Below, in pieces: positions 26,116 through 34,425 of a stretch of DNA of 64,000 nt. Location of the stretch: positions 62,001 through 126,000 of the forward strand of contig NZ_JBBHZZ010000002.1 of NCBI RefSeq assembly GCF_037482405.1, read 5' to 3'. The notes below the pieces were generated by a model that searched no databases, was not told the DNA's origin, and saw nothing but the letters and a program-made list of their open reading frames with translations. The DNA comes from Pseudokineococcus marinus (GTDB lineage: Bacteria > Actinomycetota > Actinomycetes > Actinomycetales > Quadrisphaeraceae). Position numbers and translations under genes: made by a program. The first letter of the stretch is position 1; each line of letters opens with the position of its first letter.

Positions 26116-26643
26116 GTGCCGGAGGACCAGGCGCCGCACGCGGCGCACGAGCGAGCCGACGCCGCCCCCACGGCGGGCAACCCGGGGACCTCCACCGGGC
26201 CGTCGGCGGCCACCACCTCGCCGGGGCGCCGCCCGGCGCGGCGCCGGCGGGACCGGCGCGGGCGCGGGCTGCGCGGCCCCCTCCTGCCGGCGGCGCTGCC
26301 GGCGTCCCGCACCCGCAGCGAGCGCTTCGACGACCTCGTCCTCGACGCCGTCGAGGACGTCGAGCAGGTGCTCGACGCGCCGCTGCAGGAGATCGAGTTC
26401 GCCGTCGAGGACGTGCCGCCCGCCCCCACCGGCGCGGACGACGACGCCGTGCCCCTCGGCCGCTTCTCCGCCGCCGACCGCGGACGGCCCGCGCGCGTCG
26501 TCGTCTACCGGCGCCCCGTGGAGACGCGCGCGAGCGAGGCCGGCGACCTCGAGGACCTCGTGCACCACGTCGTCGTCGAGCAGATCGCCCACGCCCTCGG
26601 CACCGAGCCCGAGCGCCTCGACCCGCACTACCGGGACGACTGA
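26116..26643 (+). CDS. Metallopeptidase-family (zincin-like) protein with degenerate motif
   Basis: 175 residues. A 70-residue basic, disordered tail precedes the domain RSERFDDLVLDAVEDVEQVLDAPLQEIEFAVEDVP and the helix LEDLVHHVVVEQIAHALGTEPERLD. In catalytic relatives that helix carries HExxH. Here the position of the first His is Val (VEQIAH), so a standard zinc site is missing, as is common in the actinobacterial branch (Rv3259-like). The role is unknown. GTG 26116 follows TAGCCT by six bases, which suggests a leaderless transcript. The order next to DUF3499 and near whiB2-fbiA is conserved in actinobacteria. Confidence 0.8.
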   Translation: MPEDQAPHAAHERADAAPTAGNPGTSTGPSAATTSPGRRPARRRRDRRGRGLRGPLLPAALPASRTRSERFDDLVLDAVEDVEQVLDAPLQEIEFAVEDVPPAPTGADDDAVPLGRFSAADRGRPARVVVYRRPVETRASEAGDLEDLVHHVVVEQIAHALGTEPERLDPHYRDD

Positions 26644-26704
26644 GGGCGGAGCACAGGCCGGCGGCGCACACCCCGGCCGCCGCCCGCTCCCCGGCCAGCT
26701 GCGG

Positions 26705-28813
26705 CTAGGGCCAGCGGCCGGGAGCCGCGACGAGCACCGGGGTGCTCCCTGCGGCGGCCGGCACCGCCGAGGGCACCGCCACGGCGACGGCCCCCGCGGG
26801 CGCGCCGGCGGACAGCACCAGCGCGGCGTGGACACCGCCCGAGGGCCCGTCCTCGCCGCCGTCGGCGGCCGTCGTCGCACCGGGGGCGTCCACATCCGTG
26901 ACGAGCAGCCCGGCCGCTCCGTCGAGCAGGCTCGCGGGCGCCCGGGCCGTCGCGCGCGGCGCGAGGTCGACCTCCACGGCGTCGGCGCGGGCGCCGTCCG
27001 GCGCCACAGCCGCCAGCGACAGGGTCGCCAGCTCCTCGGAGGCGTTGGTGAGGAGGACCGCGGAGGTGAGCCCCGCGGCGGCGGCGGGCAGCGCCAGCGC
27101 CGCCCCGACGGACAGCGGGTCGGTGGCGGGCGCCACCGCGAGGTCGGCGGGCCCGGCCTCCTGGGCGCCCGACAGGCGCTCGAGGACGACGGACGCCACG
27201 ACCGGCACGTCCGAGCGGATCGCGACGGCCGCCGACCCGGCGGGCAGCCCGCCCAGCGGCACGTCCACGACGGTGCCCGCGGGCACGGCCGCCCCGGCCG
27301 AGAGGTCCGCGGCCACCTCGGCGCCCGCGTCGTCCGCCAGGACGTCCCACTCGACGTCGGCGGGCTCGGACCCCGGGACGGCGAGCCGCAGCACCGCCGT
27401 GCTGCGGCCCTCGGTCGCCACCCCCGGCACCACCTGGGCGAGCGCGGGGGCCGCCGCGGGGGCGACGACCTCGACGCCGCGCGGCACGAGCCCCGCGAGC
27501 CGGGTCACGACGAGGGAGGGCGCCACCGAGCCCCCCGTGCTCGTCACGTGCACCGCCAGGGCCTCGGCCCCGCTGACGAGGCCCTCCACGAGCAGCTCGG
27601 TCCGCTGACCCGCCGGCACGGTGACGCCCTGGCCCGCAGCGGGCTGCTCGACGCCGTCCTCGGTGAGCACCTCGACGCCCACCTCGGCGGCCGTCGACCC
27701 GGTGTTCACGAGGACCAGACGCGTGCTCGCGCCCGCGTCGGTGGCCCCGCCCAGGAGCCAGGCGTCCGACGTCGGCGCCGGGCAGGTCGCCGCCGCCACG
27801 CCCTGCAGGTCGCCGTCGGGCGTCACCGTCGTCGCGAGGGCCGCCAGGGAGGGCGCGGCCTCGCCCGCGACACCGGTGGCCGAGACGGCGGCCGCGCCGC
27901 CCGAGCCGGCCGCGGCGACGGTCCCGTCCACCGAGGGCGTCTCGCCCCCCGGGGCCGGGTCGGCCCCCGTGGTCGTCGACGACGCGGCCGCGGTCACGGG
28001 CGCCACCGCCAGCGGCCCCTCCAGCCCCGCGGCCACGGCCGTCAGGCGCGCGTCGGGCGGGGTGACGACGGCGGCGAAGTCGCCGTCCGTGCCGGCCGGC
28101 GCGGCCGCCGGCACGGGACCTCCGGGGCAGCCGAGCGAGGACGTCGCCACGCCGCTGCCGACGCTGACGACGCCGCCGGCCGGAGCCGCGCGCCGCGCCT
28201 CGTCGTCGCGCAGGGCCGTGCCCGCCGCCGCGGCGCCGGCGGCCGCGAGCACCAGGGCGACGGCGACGACGGCCGCCGCGACCCGGCGGCCGCTCGGACG
28301 CGTGCGGGAGCCCGTCCCGGCAGGACGCCCCTCGTCGTCGTCCGCTGCGTCACCGGCGTCCCCGTCGGCGGCGGTGCCGTCCCCGGCCGCCGCGTCAGCA
28401 GCGGGCGCGGCGGCGGCGTCGGCTCCCGGCGCGCCGGCGGCCGCCGGCTCCTCGGCGGTCGTCGCGGGCTCCTCGTCGGCGGCCGGCGGCGGCGGCGTCC
28501 ACCCGCCGCGCGCCGCGCCATCGCGCTCCTCGGCCACCGCGTCTCCCTCCCGCCGCGCCACCGGTGCCCCGTGCTCCTGTGCCCCGTGCTCCTGTGCCCC
28601 GTGCTCCTGTGCCCCGTGCTCCTGTGCCCCGTGCTCCTGTGCCCCGTGCTCCTGTGCCCCGTGCTCCTGCAGTCCGTGTTCCGGGGCCCCGTGCTCCCGT
28701 TCGTCGGGCCCGAGGTGCCCTCGCGGCTGCTCCTGCTCTTGCTCCTCGAGGGCGGCGTCGGCCGGAGTCCCGCCGCGCCCCGGGCGGCCGCGGAACGGCC
28801 AGCGCGGGCTCAC
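26705..28813 (-). CDS. DUF5719 family membrane-anchored protein with EHGAQ repeats
   Basis: 702 residues. The cytoplasmic N-terminus carries a His/Glu-rich pentapeptide array (EHGAQ, seven exact copies plus three variants, about residues 38-87), then a Pro/Ala/Asp-rich linker. One helix (about 180-200, VAAAVVAVALVLAAAGAAAAG) leads to a large extracytoplasmic beta-rich DUF5719 domain with repeated VLVNTGSTAAEV- and VLLTNAS-type strands. DUF5719 is an actinobacterial family of unknown function usually encoded beside the giant GT2 membrane protein. Here the GTG start overlaps the stop of that gene as GTGA. It is probably a partner of that transferase at the cell surface. Confidence 0.85.
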   Translation of the reverse strand: MSPRWPFRGRPGRGGTPADAALEEQEQEQPRGHLGPDEREHGAPEHGLQEHGAQEHGAQEHGAQEHGAQEHGAQEHGAQEHGAPVARREGDAVAEERDGAARGGWTPPPPAADEEPATTAEEPAAAGAPGADAAAAPAADAAAGDGTAADGDAGDAADDDEGRPAGTGSRTRPSGRRVAAAVVAVALVLAAAGAAAAGTALRDDEARRAAPAGGVVSVGSGVATSSLGCPGGPVPAAAPAGTDGDFAAVVTPPDARLTAVAAGLEGPLAVAPVTAAASSTTTGADPAPGGETPSVDGTVAAAGSGGAAAVSATGVAGEAAPSLAALATTVTPDGDLQGVAAATCPAPTSDAWLLGGATDAGASTRLVLVNTGSTAAEVGVEVLTEDGVEQPAAGQGVTVPAGQRTELLVEGLVSGAEALAVHVTSTGGSVAPSLVVTRLAGLVPRGVEVVAPAAAPALAQVVPGVATEGRSTAVLRLAVPGSEPADVEWDVLADDAGAEVAADLSAGAAVPAGTVVDVPLGGLPAGSAAVAIRSDVPVVASVVLERLSGAQEAGPADLAVAPATDPLSVGAALALPAAAAGLTSAVLLTNASEELATLSLAAVAPDGARADAVEVDLAPRATARAPASLLDGAAGLLVTDVDAPGATTAADGGEDGPSGGVHAALVLSAGAPAGAVAVAVPSAVPAAAGSTPVLVAAPGRWP
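28565..28699 (-). repeat. 15-bp coding minisatellite (EHGAQ)
   Basis: Seven perfect copies of a 15-bp unit (TGCCCCGTGCTCCTG on the plus strand, 28565-28669) followed by two degenerate copies to 28699. The unit is a multiple of three, so slippage would change the number of EHGAQ pentapeptides in the DUF5719 protein without shifting the frame. Confidence 0.9.
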
Positions 28814-31800
28814 GCGCCCCTCCGCCCGGGCAGCGGGACGGCCAGCAGCGCCGCGAGCAGCAGCCCGACGCCCGCGACCCACGGCCACGGGCCGCTCGGG
28901 GACCACCAGGGTCCCTCGTGCCGGACCGCGAGGGCCCCGCCCTCCGCGGGCAGGGCGAAGGCCTGCGCCCATGGCGCGACGGGGTCCGGGCTCTCGACGG
29001 GCACGAGCCCGACGCCGTCCACCGCGGCCGTCCACCCGTCGTCGGCCTGCTCGGCGAGCACGACGACGCGCCCCGCGTCGCCCGCGGGCACGGGCGCCGA
29101 GCCGGTCAGCGCCGCGACGTCGACGACCTCCTCGACCCGGCCGTCGCCGTCGAGCACCCGCAGGACCCCGAGGTCGGAGGCCGCGCCAGCTCCCTCGTCG
29201 TCGGTGGTGGCGTCGGGGGCGGCCTCGGGGGCGCCGCCGTCGGCGGGGGGCGCGAGGCGCCAGAGCACCGACCCCTCGACCTCGGCGGCGCGCTGGAGGC
29301 CGGCGACGGCGTCGACCGCGGAGGCGGTGTCGGTGCCGGCCGCCGTGCTCGCGCCCGAGGGCGGCAGCAGGACGACGAAGCCCGCGCCGAGCGACGCGAG
29401 GCGCTCGCGGGCGTCGACGTCCCCGTTCACGAGGGCGGCGGCCGCCTCGGCGACCGGCAGGGCCGCCGCGTCGGCGTCCTGGGCGCTCGGCGCCGCCGGG
29501 GCGGCCGCCACGAGCGAGGAGAGGTCGGACAGGTCGACGCCGCCGCGGGCGAGGACGGCGGACACCGGGCGCGGCGCGCTGCCGGCGGCGTCCTCCACGT
29601 CGGCGTCCTCCTCGGCGACCGCGGCCTCGGGCGAGGCGCCGCCGGCCTCGTCGTCCCCGGCCGCCGCGGGTCGCAGCACGAGCGTGCGCAGGGCCTGCGG
29701 CGTCTCGGCGCTGCTCGAGCTGACCTCGGGCAGGACCGGGCCGCCGCCGCGGGCCACGAGGCCCGCGGCGGTGNNNNNNNNNNNNNNNNNNNNNNNNNNN
29801 NNNNNNNNNNNNNNNNNNNNNNNNNNNNNNNNNNNNNNNNNNNNNNNNNNNNNNNNNNNNNNNNNNNNNNNNNNNNNNNNNNNNNNNNNNNNNNNNNNNN
29901 NNNNNNNNNNNNNNNNNNNNNNNNNNNNNNNNNNNNNNNNNNNNNNNNNNNNGAGCGCCCAGGCCCCCGTCGTCGCGGCGCCGAGGACGGCGACGACGAC
30001 GGCGGCGGCGAGCCGGGCGCCCCGGCCGATCCCCCGGTCCGGCGCCACGGTCCGCAGGCCCGTGGCCCCGATCGGCCCGGCGAGCAGCGGCAGCGCCGCG
30101 ACGAGGAGCCCGAGGAGCGCGAGGCTGGCGCCCGGGCCGGCCCACGCCGCCGCCACGACGGCCCGGCCGCCCGCGCGGACGACGCCCGTGCCGACGAGCG
30201 CGGCGGCGGCGGCGAGGACGACGCCGCCGAGCACGAGGGCCCAGCCGCCCGTGGCGCGGGGCCGCAGCACGGCCGCGGCGAGCGCCACGAGGGCCACCGC
30301 GGCCGGCACGAGCAGGGGCAGGGCGAGGAGCAGCCACCCCGGCCACCCCGCGGGGAGCCCGAGCCCGCGCACCGCCCACGCCGAGGCCTCGAGGGGCTGG
30401 CCGAGCGTCAGCTGCCACGTCGGGGCGGGCACGGCGGCCACGGGGGGCAGGGGCCCGCCGAGGAGCGCGCCGAGCGCCTGGTCGGCGGAGCCGTCGACGG
30501 CGCGCCGCACGAGCCCGACCGCCCAGGGGCCGACGACCGCGGTGACGGGCACGACCGCGGCGAGCAGCGGCAGCCGGCGGCGCCGGCTGACGCCCACGAC
30601 GAGGACGGCGAGGAGCGAGGGCACGAGCAGGACGGGGGCGCCCGCGCCCACGACGACGAGCGCCAGCGCCAGCGCGCCCGTCACCGCCCAGGCGCGGCGC
30701 GCCGAGCGCACCCGCCAGCCCGAGGTGAGGCTGCGCGCCAGCCACGGCAGGGCGGCGTGCGCGAGCACGGGGCCCAGCCGGCCGGTGGCGACCCCTGCGA
30801 GCAGCGGAGCCCCGGCCGTCCAGGCGAGGGCGGCGGCCAGGCGCGCCAGGCGGCCGCGCACGACGACCCCCGCGCCCCACCAGGCGGAGACCGCCGAGAC
30901 CGGCAGGGCCAGGACGAGGAGGAGGACGACGAGGACGCCCGGCGAGCCCGCGACGACGAGGCTCGCGGCGCCGAGGAGGCCGACCAGCGGGTCCGGCGGC
31001 GTGGCCGACCCCGTGGCCAGCGGGGCCCAGGACGACGTCGCGGCGTCCCACAGGTCGCGCCAGCCCGACGGGGCCGCCGGGAGTGCGGGCGCCTGCACCG
31101 ACCCGCCGCCGAGGAGCCGGTGCAGGGCCAGGAGCGAGACGACGAGGAGCGCGGCGGCGAGCAGCAGCGCCGGCAGCGGGTCGCGCCGGGGAGGCAGGCC
31201 GCCCGGCCCCTGCGGGCCCCGCAGGCGGGCGGCCTCGGCGGCGTCCTCGGCGTCGGCGTCCGCCGCGGCCCGGCGCAGCGACCACCGGTCGCGGTGGTGG
31301 CGCAGCACCTCCGTCCGCGAGGCCATGAGGGGGACGAGGGAGGAGCGGCCCCGCACCTGCGCCCGCGAGGCGCGGCGGCGCGCGGCGAGGACCCGGTCGG
31401 GCCGCAGCACCACGCCGGCGACGCGACCGAGCTCGGCGGGCGCGTGCGCCGGGTCCTTGACGAGCACGCGCCACAGCGCGCGCAGCACCCCGGCGACGAG
31501 GACCCCGACGAGGGCGAAGGGCAGGCCGAGCGGCGAGGCGGAGACCAGGCGCGTGTACGCGGCGGCCCCCGGCGCGCCGCCCACCCGCTCGGCGTGCCGC
31601 CCGGGGCGCTCGACGACGGAGGCGGGGACGACGACGACGCTGTGCCCGGCCATCCGCACGCGGCGGCACAGGTCGAGGTCGGCGCCGTCGACGGGCAGGG
31701 CGGGGTCGAAGCCGCCGACCTCGTCGAGGACGTCGCGCCGGACGAGCATCCCGGGGACCCCGACGGCGAGGACGTCCTCGCGGTCGTCGGCCTGGCCCTG

Positions 31801-32451
31801 GTCGAGCTCGTCCGCGCCGACGCGGGTGAGGGCGGTGCCGCGGCGGCTCGTGGTGAAGCCGACCTGCAGGAGGCGGCCCGGCCGGTCGAGGTCGCGGACC
31901 TTGGGGCCGGCGACCGCGACGCCCGGCCGCAGCTCGACGGCCTCCAGGAGGCGCTGCAGCGCGTCCGGGGCCGGCACGACGTCGTCGGTGAGGAACCACA
32001 GCCACGGGACGGGCGCGTCCGCGGGGGCGGCCTCGGGCCCGGTGGTGGTGGTCCCCACGGCGGTGCCGGTGGGGCGACGGCGCCCGTCGGCCCCGCGCGG
32101 GCGCCGTCGGCCGGAGGCGGGCGCGCCGGGGAGGGCGCGCACGAGCTCGTAGGGGGTGGACCGGCGGCGCAGGTAGGGCTCGAGACCGTGGTCGCGCAGC
32201 ACCTGCAGCGAGGCGGAGCCGCACCCGGCCGCCACGGCGACGACGCTGGCCGGCGCCACCGACTGCGCCCGCAGGCGCTCCAGCACGCGCCGCAGCCGGT
32301 CCGGCGCCTCGGGCGAGGAGTCGGTGCACAGCAGCAGCGCGGTGACCTGCACCGCACCGGGGGTGACGACGTCGAGGGCGCCCGTCGCGTCGCCGGCGAC
32401 GCCTCCGGCGGCCGCCCCGGCGGGGGGCGCGGGCTCGGGCTGGTCGTCCAC
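28810..32451 (-). CDS. Giant GT2 glycosyltransferase with large polytopic membrane region (gap inside)
   Basis: About 1,200 residues as drawn, but the true length is unknown because 179 N lie inside. The N-terminal GT2 domain has VTALLLCTDSSPE, WLWFLTDDVVPAPDALQRLLEAV (DxD-type), VGVPGMLVRRDVLDEVGGFDPAL and GADLDLCRRVRMAG. A long membrane region with roughly 12 or more helices follows, then (after the gap) an extracytoplasmic domain with QADDGWTAAVDG and a last helix before GRRGA. This layout is shared with actinobacterial proteins near wbbL/manC. It may transfer a sugar to, or export, an envelope glycan. GTG 32451 is the first start before the domain. The reading frame is continuous on both sides of the gap. 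Confidence 0.8.
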   Translation of the reverse strand: MDDQPEPAPPAGAAAGGVAGDATGALDVVTPGAVQVTALLLCTDSSPEAPDRLRRVLERLRAQSVAPASVVAVAAGCGSASLQVLRDHGLEPYLRRRSTPYELVRALPGAPASGRRRPRGADGRRRPTGTAVGTTTTGPEAAPADAPVPWLWFLTDDVVPAPDALQRLLEAVELRPGVAVAGPKVRDLDRPGRLLQVGFTTSRRGTALTRVGADELDQGQADDREDVLAVGVPGMLVRRDVLDEVGGFDPALPVDGADLDLCRRVRMAGHSVVVVPASVVERPGRHAERVGGAPGAAAYTRLVSASPLGLPFALVGVLVAGVLRALWRVLVKDPAHAPAELGRVAGVVLRPDRVLAARRRASRAQVRGRSSLVPLMASRTEVLRHHRDRWSLRRAAADADAEDAAEAARLRGPQGPGGLPPRRDPLPALLLAAALLVVSLLALHRLLGGGSVQAPALPAAPSGWRDLWDAATSSWAPLATGSATPPDPLVGLLGAASLVVAGSPGVLVVLLLVLALPVSAVSAWWGAGVVVRGRLARLAAALAWTAGAPLLAGVATGRLGPVLAHAALPWLARSLTSGWRVRSARRAWAVTGALALALVVVGAGAPVLLVPSLLAVLVVGVSRRRRLPLLAAVVPVTAVVGPWAVGLVRRAVDGSADQALGALLGGPLPPVAAVPAPTWQLTLGQPLEASAWAVRGLGLPAGWPGWLLLALPLLVPAAVALVALAAAVLRPRATGGWALVLGGVVLAAAAALVGTGVVRAGGRAVVAAAWAGPGASLALLGLLVAALPLLAGPIGATGLRTVAPDRGIGRGARLAAAVVVAVLGAATTGAWALXXXXXXXXXXXXXXXXXXXXXXXXXXXXXXXXXXXXXXXXXXXXXXXXXXXXXXXXXXXXTAAGLVARGGGPVLPEVSSSSAETPQALRTLVLRPAAAGDDEAGGASPEAAVAEEDADVEDAAGSAPRPVSAVLARGGVDLSDLSSLVAAAPAAPSAQDADAAALPVAEAAAALVNGDVDARERLASLGAGFVVLLPPSGASTAAGTDTASAVDAVAGLQRAAEVEGSVLWRLAPPADGGAPEAAPDATTDDEGAGAASDLGVLRVLDGDGRVEEVVDVAALTGSAPVPAGDAGRVVVLAEQADDGWTAAVDGVGLVPVESPDPVAPWAQAFALPAEGGALAVRHEGPWWSPSGPWPWVAGVGLLLAALLAVPLPGRRGA
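29774..29952. other. Assembly gap (179 N) inside the giant GT2 gene
   Basis: No sequence is given. The two flanks keep the same frame if the gap length is taken literally, but N-runs need not reflect real length. The missing piece encodes part of the last membrane helices or the start of the exterior domain. The flanks are extremely GC-rich (GCGGCGGTG on one side), a plausible cause. Confidence 0.95.
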
Positions 32452-32552
32452 GGCGCTCAACCGTACGGGAGCCGCGGGGGTGCCCCTGCCATCTCGGCGC
32501 TCCCCTCTCGGCGGTCCCGCCGCCGCGGGTCGCCGCGGAGGCGGGCGGCCGC

Positions 32553-33041
32553 TCAGACGGCGCGGCGCTTGAGCTTGCGGCGCTCGCGCTCGGAGAGGCC
32601 GCCCCAGATGCCGAAGCGCTCGTCGTGGAGGAGGGCGTACTCGAGGCACTCGGCGCGCACGTCGCAGGAGACGCACACGCGCTTGGCCTCGCGCGTCGAG
32701 CCGCCCTTCTCCGGGAAGAAGGCCTCGGGGTCGGTCTGGGCGCACAGGGCGCGCTCCTGCCAGCCGAGGACGCCCTCGTCGCCGTCGTCCTCGAGGCCCG
32801 CGAGGAGCTCCAGCCCGCGCCGGCCGCCCGGCTCGCCGTCCGTCGCGGGCCGGGAGCGCGGCGCTGCGGGCTCGAGGGCGCCCTCGTCGGGCGCCGCCGC
32901 CGGCCAGGGGCCGACGACGACGTCGAGCTCGGCGGCCCGGGCGTCGAGGACGCGCGCCTCGAGGGCGTGGTCCTCGCGGTCGAGCCGGTCGGAGGCGTCG
33001 ACGTCGTGGTGGGCGTGCGGTGCGTGCGTCCGGTCGAGCAC
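32553..33041 (-). CDS. whiB2: WhiB-family transcriptional regulator (WhiB2/WhmD type)
   Basis: 162 residues. The four [4Fe-4S] cysteines are C100 (ALCAQTDPEAFFP), C123 and C126 (VCVSC) and C132 (AECLEYAL). The turn GIWGG (144-148) and the basic tail ERERRKLKRRAV bind sigma factor and DNA. WhiB2/WhmD controls septation and sporulation-type division in actinobacteria, and its position beside fbiA/fbiB matches M. tuberculosis Rv3260c. A roughly 95-residue acidic N-terminal extension is longer than usual. GTG 33041 is preceded by GGGGG at a good distance. A clear TTGACG-N18-TGTAAT promoter lies about 75 bp upstream. Confidence 0.95.
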   Translation of the reverse strand: MLDRTHAPHAHHDVDASDRLDREDHALEARVLDARAAELDVVVGPWPAAAPDEGALEPAAPRSRPATDGEPGGRRGLELLAGLEDDGDEGVLGWQERALCAQTDPEAFFPEKGGSTREAKRVCVSCDVRAECLEYALLHDERFGIWGGLSERERRKLKRRAV

Positions 33042-33115
33042 AGGGACCCCCTCTGGATCGCGTGCGGAGCGCGATGACTCCCTTGCCGCCCGGATGAACC
33101 GTGGCGCGTGACCGA

Positions 33116-33145
33116 ATTACACGCGTGTCGTGCGAGGGCCGTCAA
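33116..33145 (-). promoter_or_regulatory. Housekeeping-type promoter of whiB2
   Basis: On the minus strand -35 TTGACG (33145-33140) and -10 TGTAAT (33121-33116) are separated by 18 nt. It is the best SigA-type match I found in the window. The predicted leader is about 65 nt. The spacer contains the palindrome ACACGCGTGT, which overlaps the -10 and could be an operator, for example for autoregulation or a Wbl partner. Confidence 0.65.
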
Positions 33146-33285
33146 GCCCGTCCGGTGTAGGCGACGCGACACGCCGAGGGGCCAGCAGCGATGACGCGCC
33201 GTGACGCCCACTCACGCGACGTGTGCGGACTGCGGTAAGGGCGACGCCGGCGCGACCCACCCGCCGGGGCGGCCAGGATGGGGGC

Positions 33286-34425
33286 ATGCGCATCACAGCC
33301 CTGTCCGGCGGCGTGGGCGGGGCGCGCTTCCTGCGCGGGCTGCTCGACGCCCTCGCCGAGCGCCGCGCCGCGGGCCCCGGCGGCGACGCCACGGGCCCCG
33401 CCGACGAGGTGGTCGTCATCGGCAACACCGCCGACGACGTCACCCTCCACGGGCTGCGGGTCTGCCCCGACCTCGACAGCGTCATGTACACCCTCGGGGG
33501 CGGCGCGGACGACGAGCGCGGCTGGGGCCGCGCCGGGGAGACCTTCGCCGTCGCCCGGGAGCTCGCCGCGCACGGCGACCCGCCCGAGTGGTTCTCGCTC
33601 GGCGACCGCGACCTCGCGACGCACGTCCTCCGCAGCCGGCTGCTCGCCGAGGGCGCTCCCCTGTCGGCGGTCACGCGGCGGCTGTGCGAGCGCTGGCGAC
33701 CGGGCGTGGAGCTCCTGCCCATGACCGACGACCGGGTGGAGACCCACGTCGTCGTCGACGCCGCCGGCCTGCCCGAAGAGGGCTCGGTCCGCTCCCCGCT
33801 GGCCGACGGCCTCGCCGGGCCCGGCGAGCGGGCGCTGCACTTCCAGGAGTGGTGGGTGCGCCACCACGCGGCCCCGGCCGCCCGCCGCATCGCCGTGGCC
33901 GGGGCGCGGGCGGCGCGACCGGGCCCCGGCGTGCTCGAGGCGCTGGCCAGCGCCGACGTCGTGCTCCTGCCGCCGAGCAACCCCGTCGTCTCCCTCGGCG
34001 CCGTCCTCGCGGTGCCGGGCCTGCGCGAGGCGCTGCGGACGACCTCCGCGCCCGTCGTCGGGGTCTCCCCCGTCGTCGGCGGCGCGCCCGTGCGCGGCAT
34101 GGCCGACGCCTGCCTGCGCGCCGTCGGCGTCGAGACGACAGCGGCCGCCGTCGCGGGCCTCTACGCCGACGTCCTCGACGGGTGGCTCGTGCACCCCTCC
34201 GACGCCCCCCGGAACGCCCCCCTGACCGACGGGACGGGGCCGGCGGGGGCACCCTCCCCCGCGGGGCCCCTCGTGCGCGCCGAGCCGCTGCTCATGACGA
34301 CGCCGGCGGACGCGGCGCGCATCGCCGCGGCAGCCCTCGACGTCGCCGAGGCCGTGCGCGGCCTCGACCTGAGGTCGAGGTCGAGGGCCGGAGCCCCGGC
34401 CGCGCACGCCGGGCTCGCCGCGTGA
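33286..34425 (+). CDS. fbiA: 2-phospho-L-lactate transferase (F420 biosynthesis)
   Basis: 379 residues of the CofD/FbiA family. It joins the deazaflavin FO to the activated phospho(enol)pyruvate/lactate guanylyl donor to give (dehydro)F420-0. Motifs: LSGGVGGARFLRGL at the start (nucleotide loop), VVIGNTADDVTLHGLRVCPDLDSVMYTLGG, FQEWWVRHHAAP, LLPPSNPVVSLGAVLAVPG and VVGVSPVVGGAPVRGMAD. ATG 33286 begins exactly at the conserved N-terminus; GGATGGGGGC precedes it. It overlaps fbiB by GTGA. The gene is divergent from whiB2 across 244 bp. Confidence 0.95.
   Translation: MRITALSGGVGGARFLRGLLDALAERRAAGPGGDATGPADEVVVIGNTADDVTLHGLRVCPDLDSVMYTLGGGADDERGWGRAGETFAVARELAAHGDPPEWFSLGDRDLATHVLRSRLLAEGAPLSAVTRRLCERWRPGVELLPMTDDRVETHVVVDAAGLPEEGSVRSPLADGLAGPGERALHFQEWWVRHHAAPAARRIAVAGARAARPGPGVLEALASADVVLLPPSNPVVSLGAVLAVPGLREALRTTSAPVVGVSPVVGGAPVRGMADACLRAVGVETTAAAVAGLYADVLDGWLVHPSDAPRNAPLTDGTGPAGAPSPAGPLVRAEPLLMTTPADAARIAAAALDVAEAVRGLDLRSRSRAGAPAAHAGLAA

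Noticed and set aside
28565..28699. CRISPR-like repeat
   Set aside because: The 15-bp unit is a coding minisatellite in frame with the DUF5719 gene, without spacers.
25382..32152. Very long open frame on the plus strand (over 2,000 codons)
   Set aside because: It runs antisense through the DUF3499, DUF5719 and giant GT2 genes and across the N gap, has low-complexity Arg/Ala/Pro composition and no recognisable domain. Long shadow frames are expected at this GC content.
33141..33165. Fifth sigma-28-like site near fbiA (TCAAG then CGACG)
   Set aside because: The CGA falls two bases off the 16-nt spacing and lacks the CC. It also overlaps the -35 of the whiB2 promoter on the other strand.
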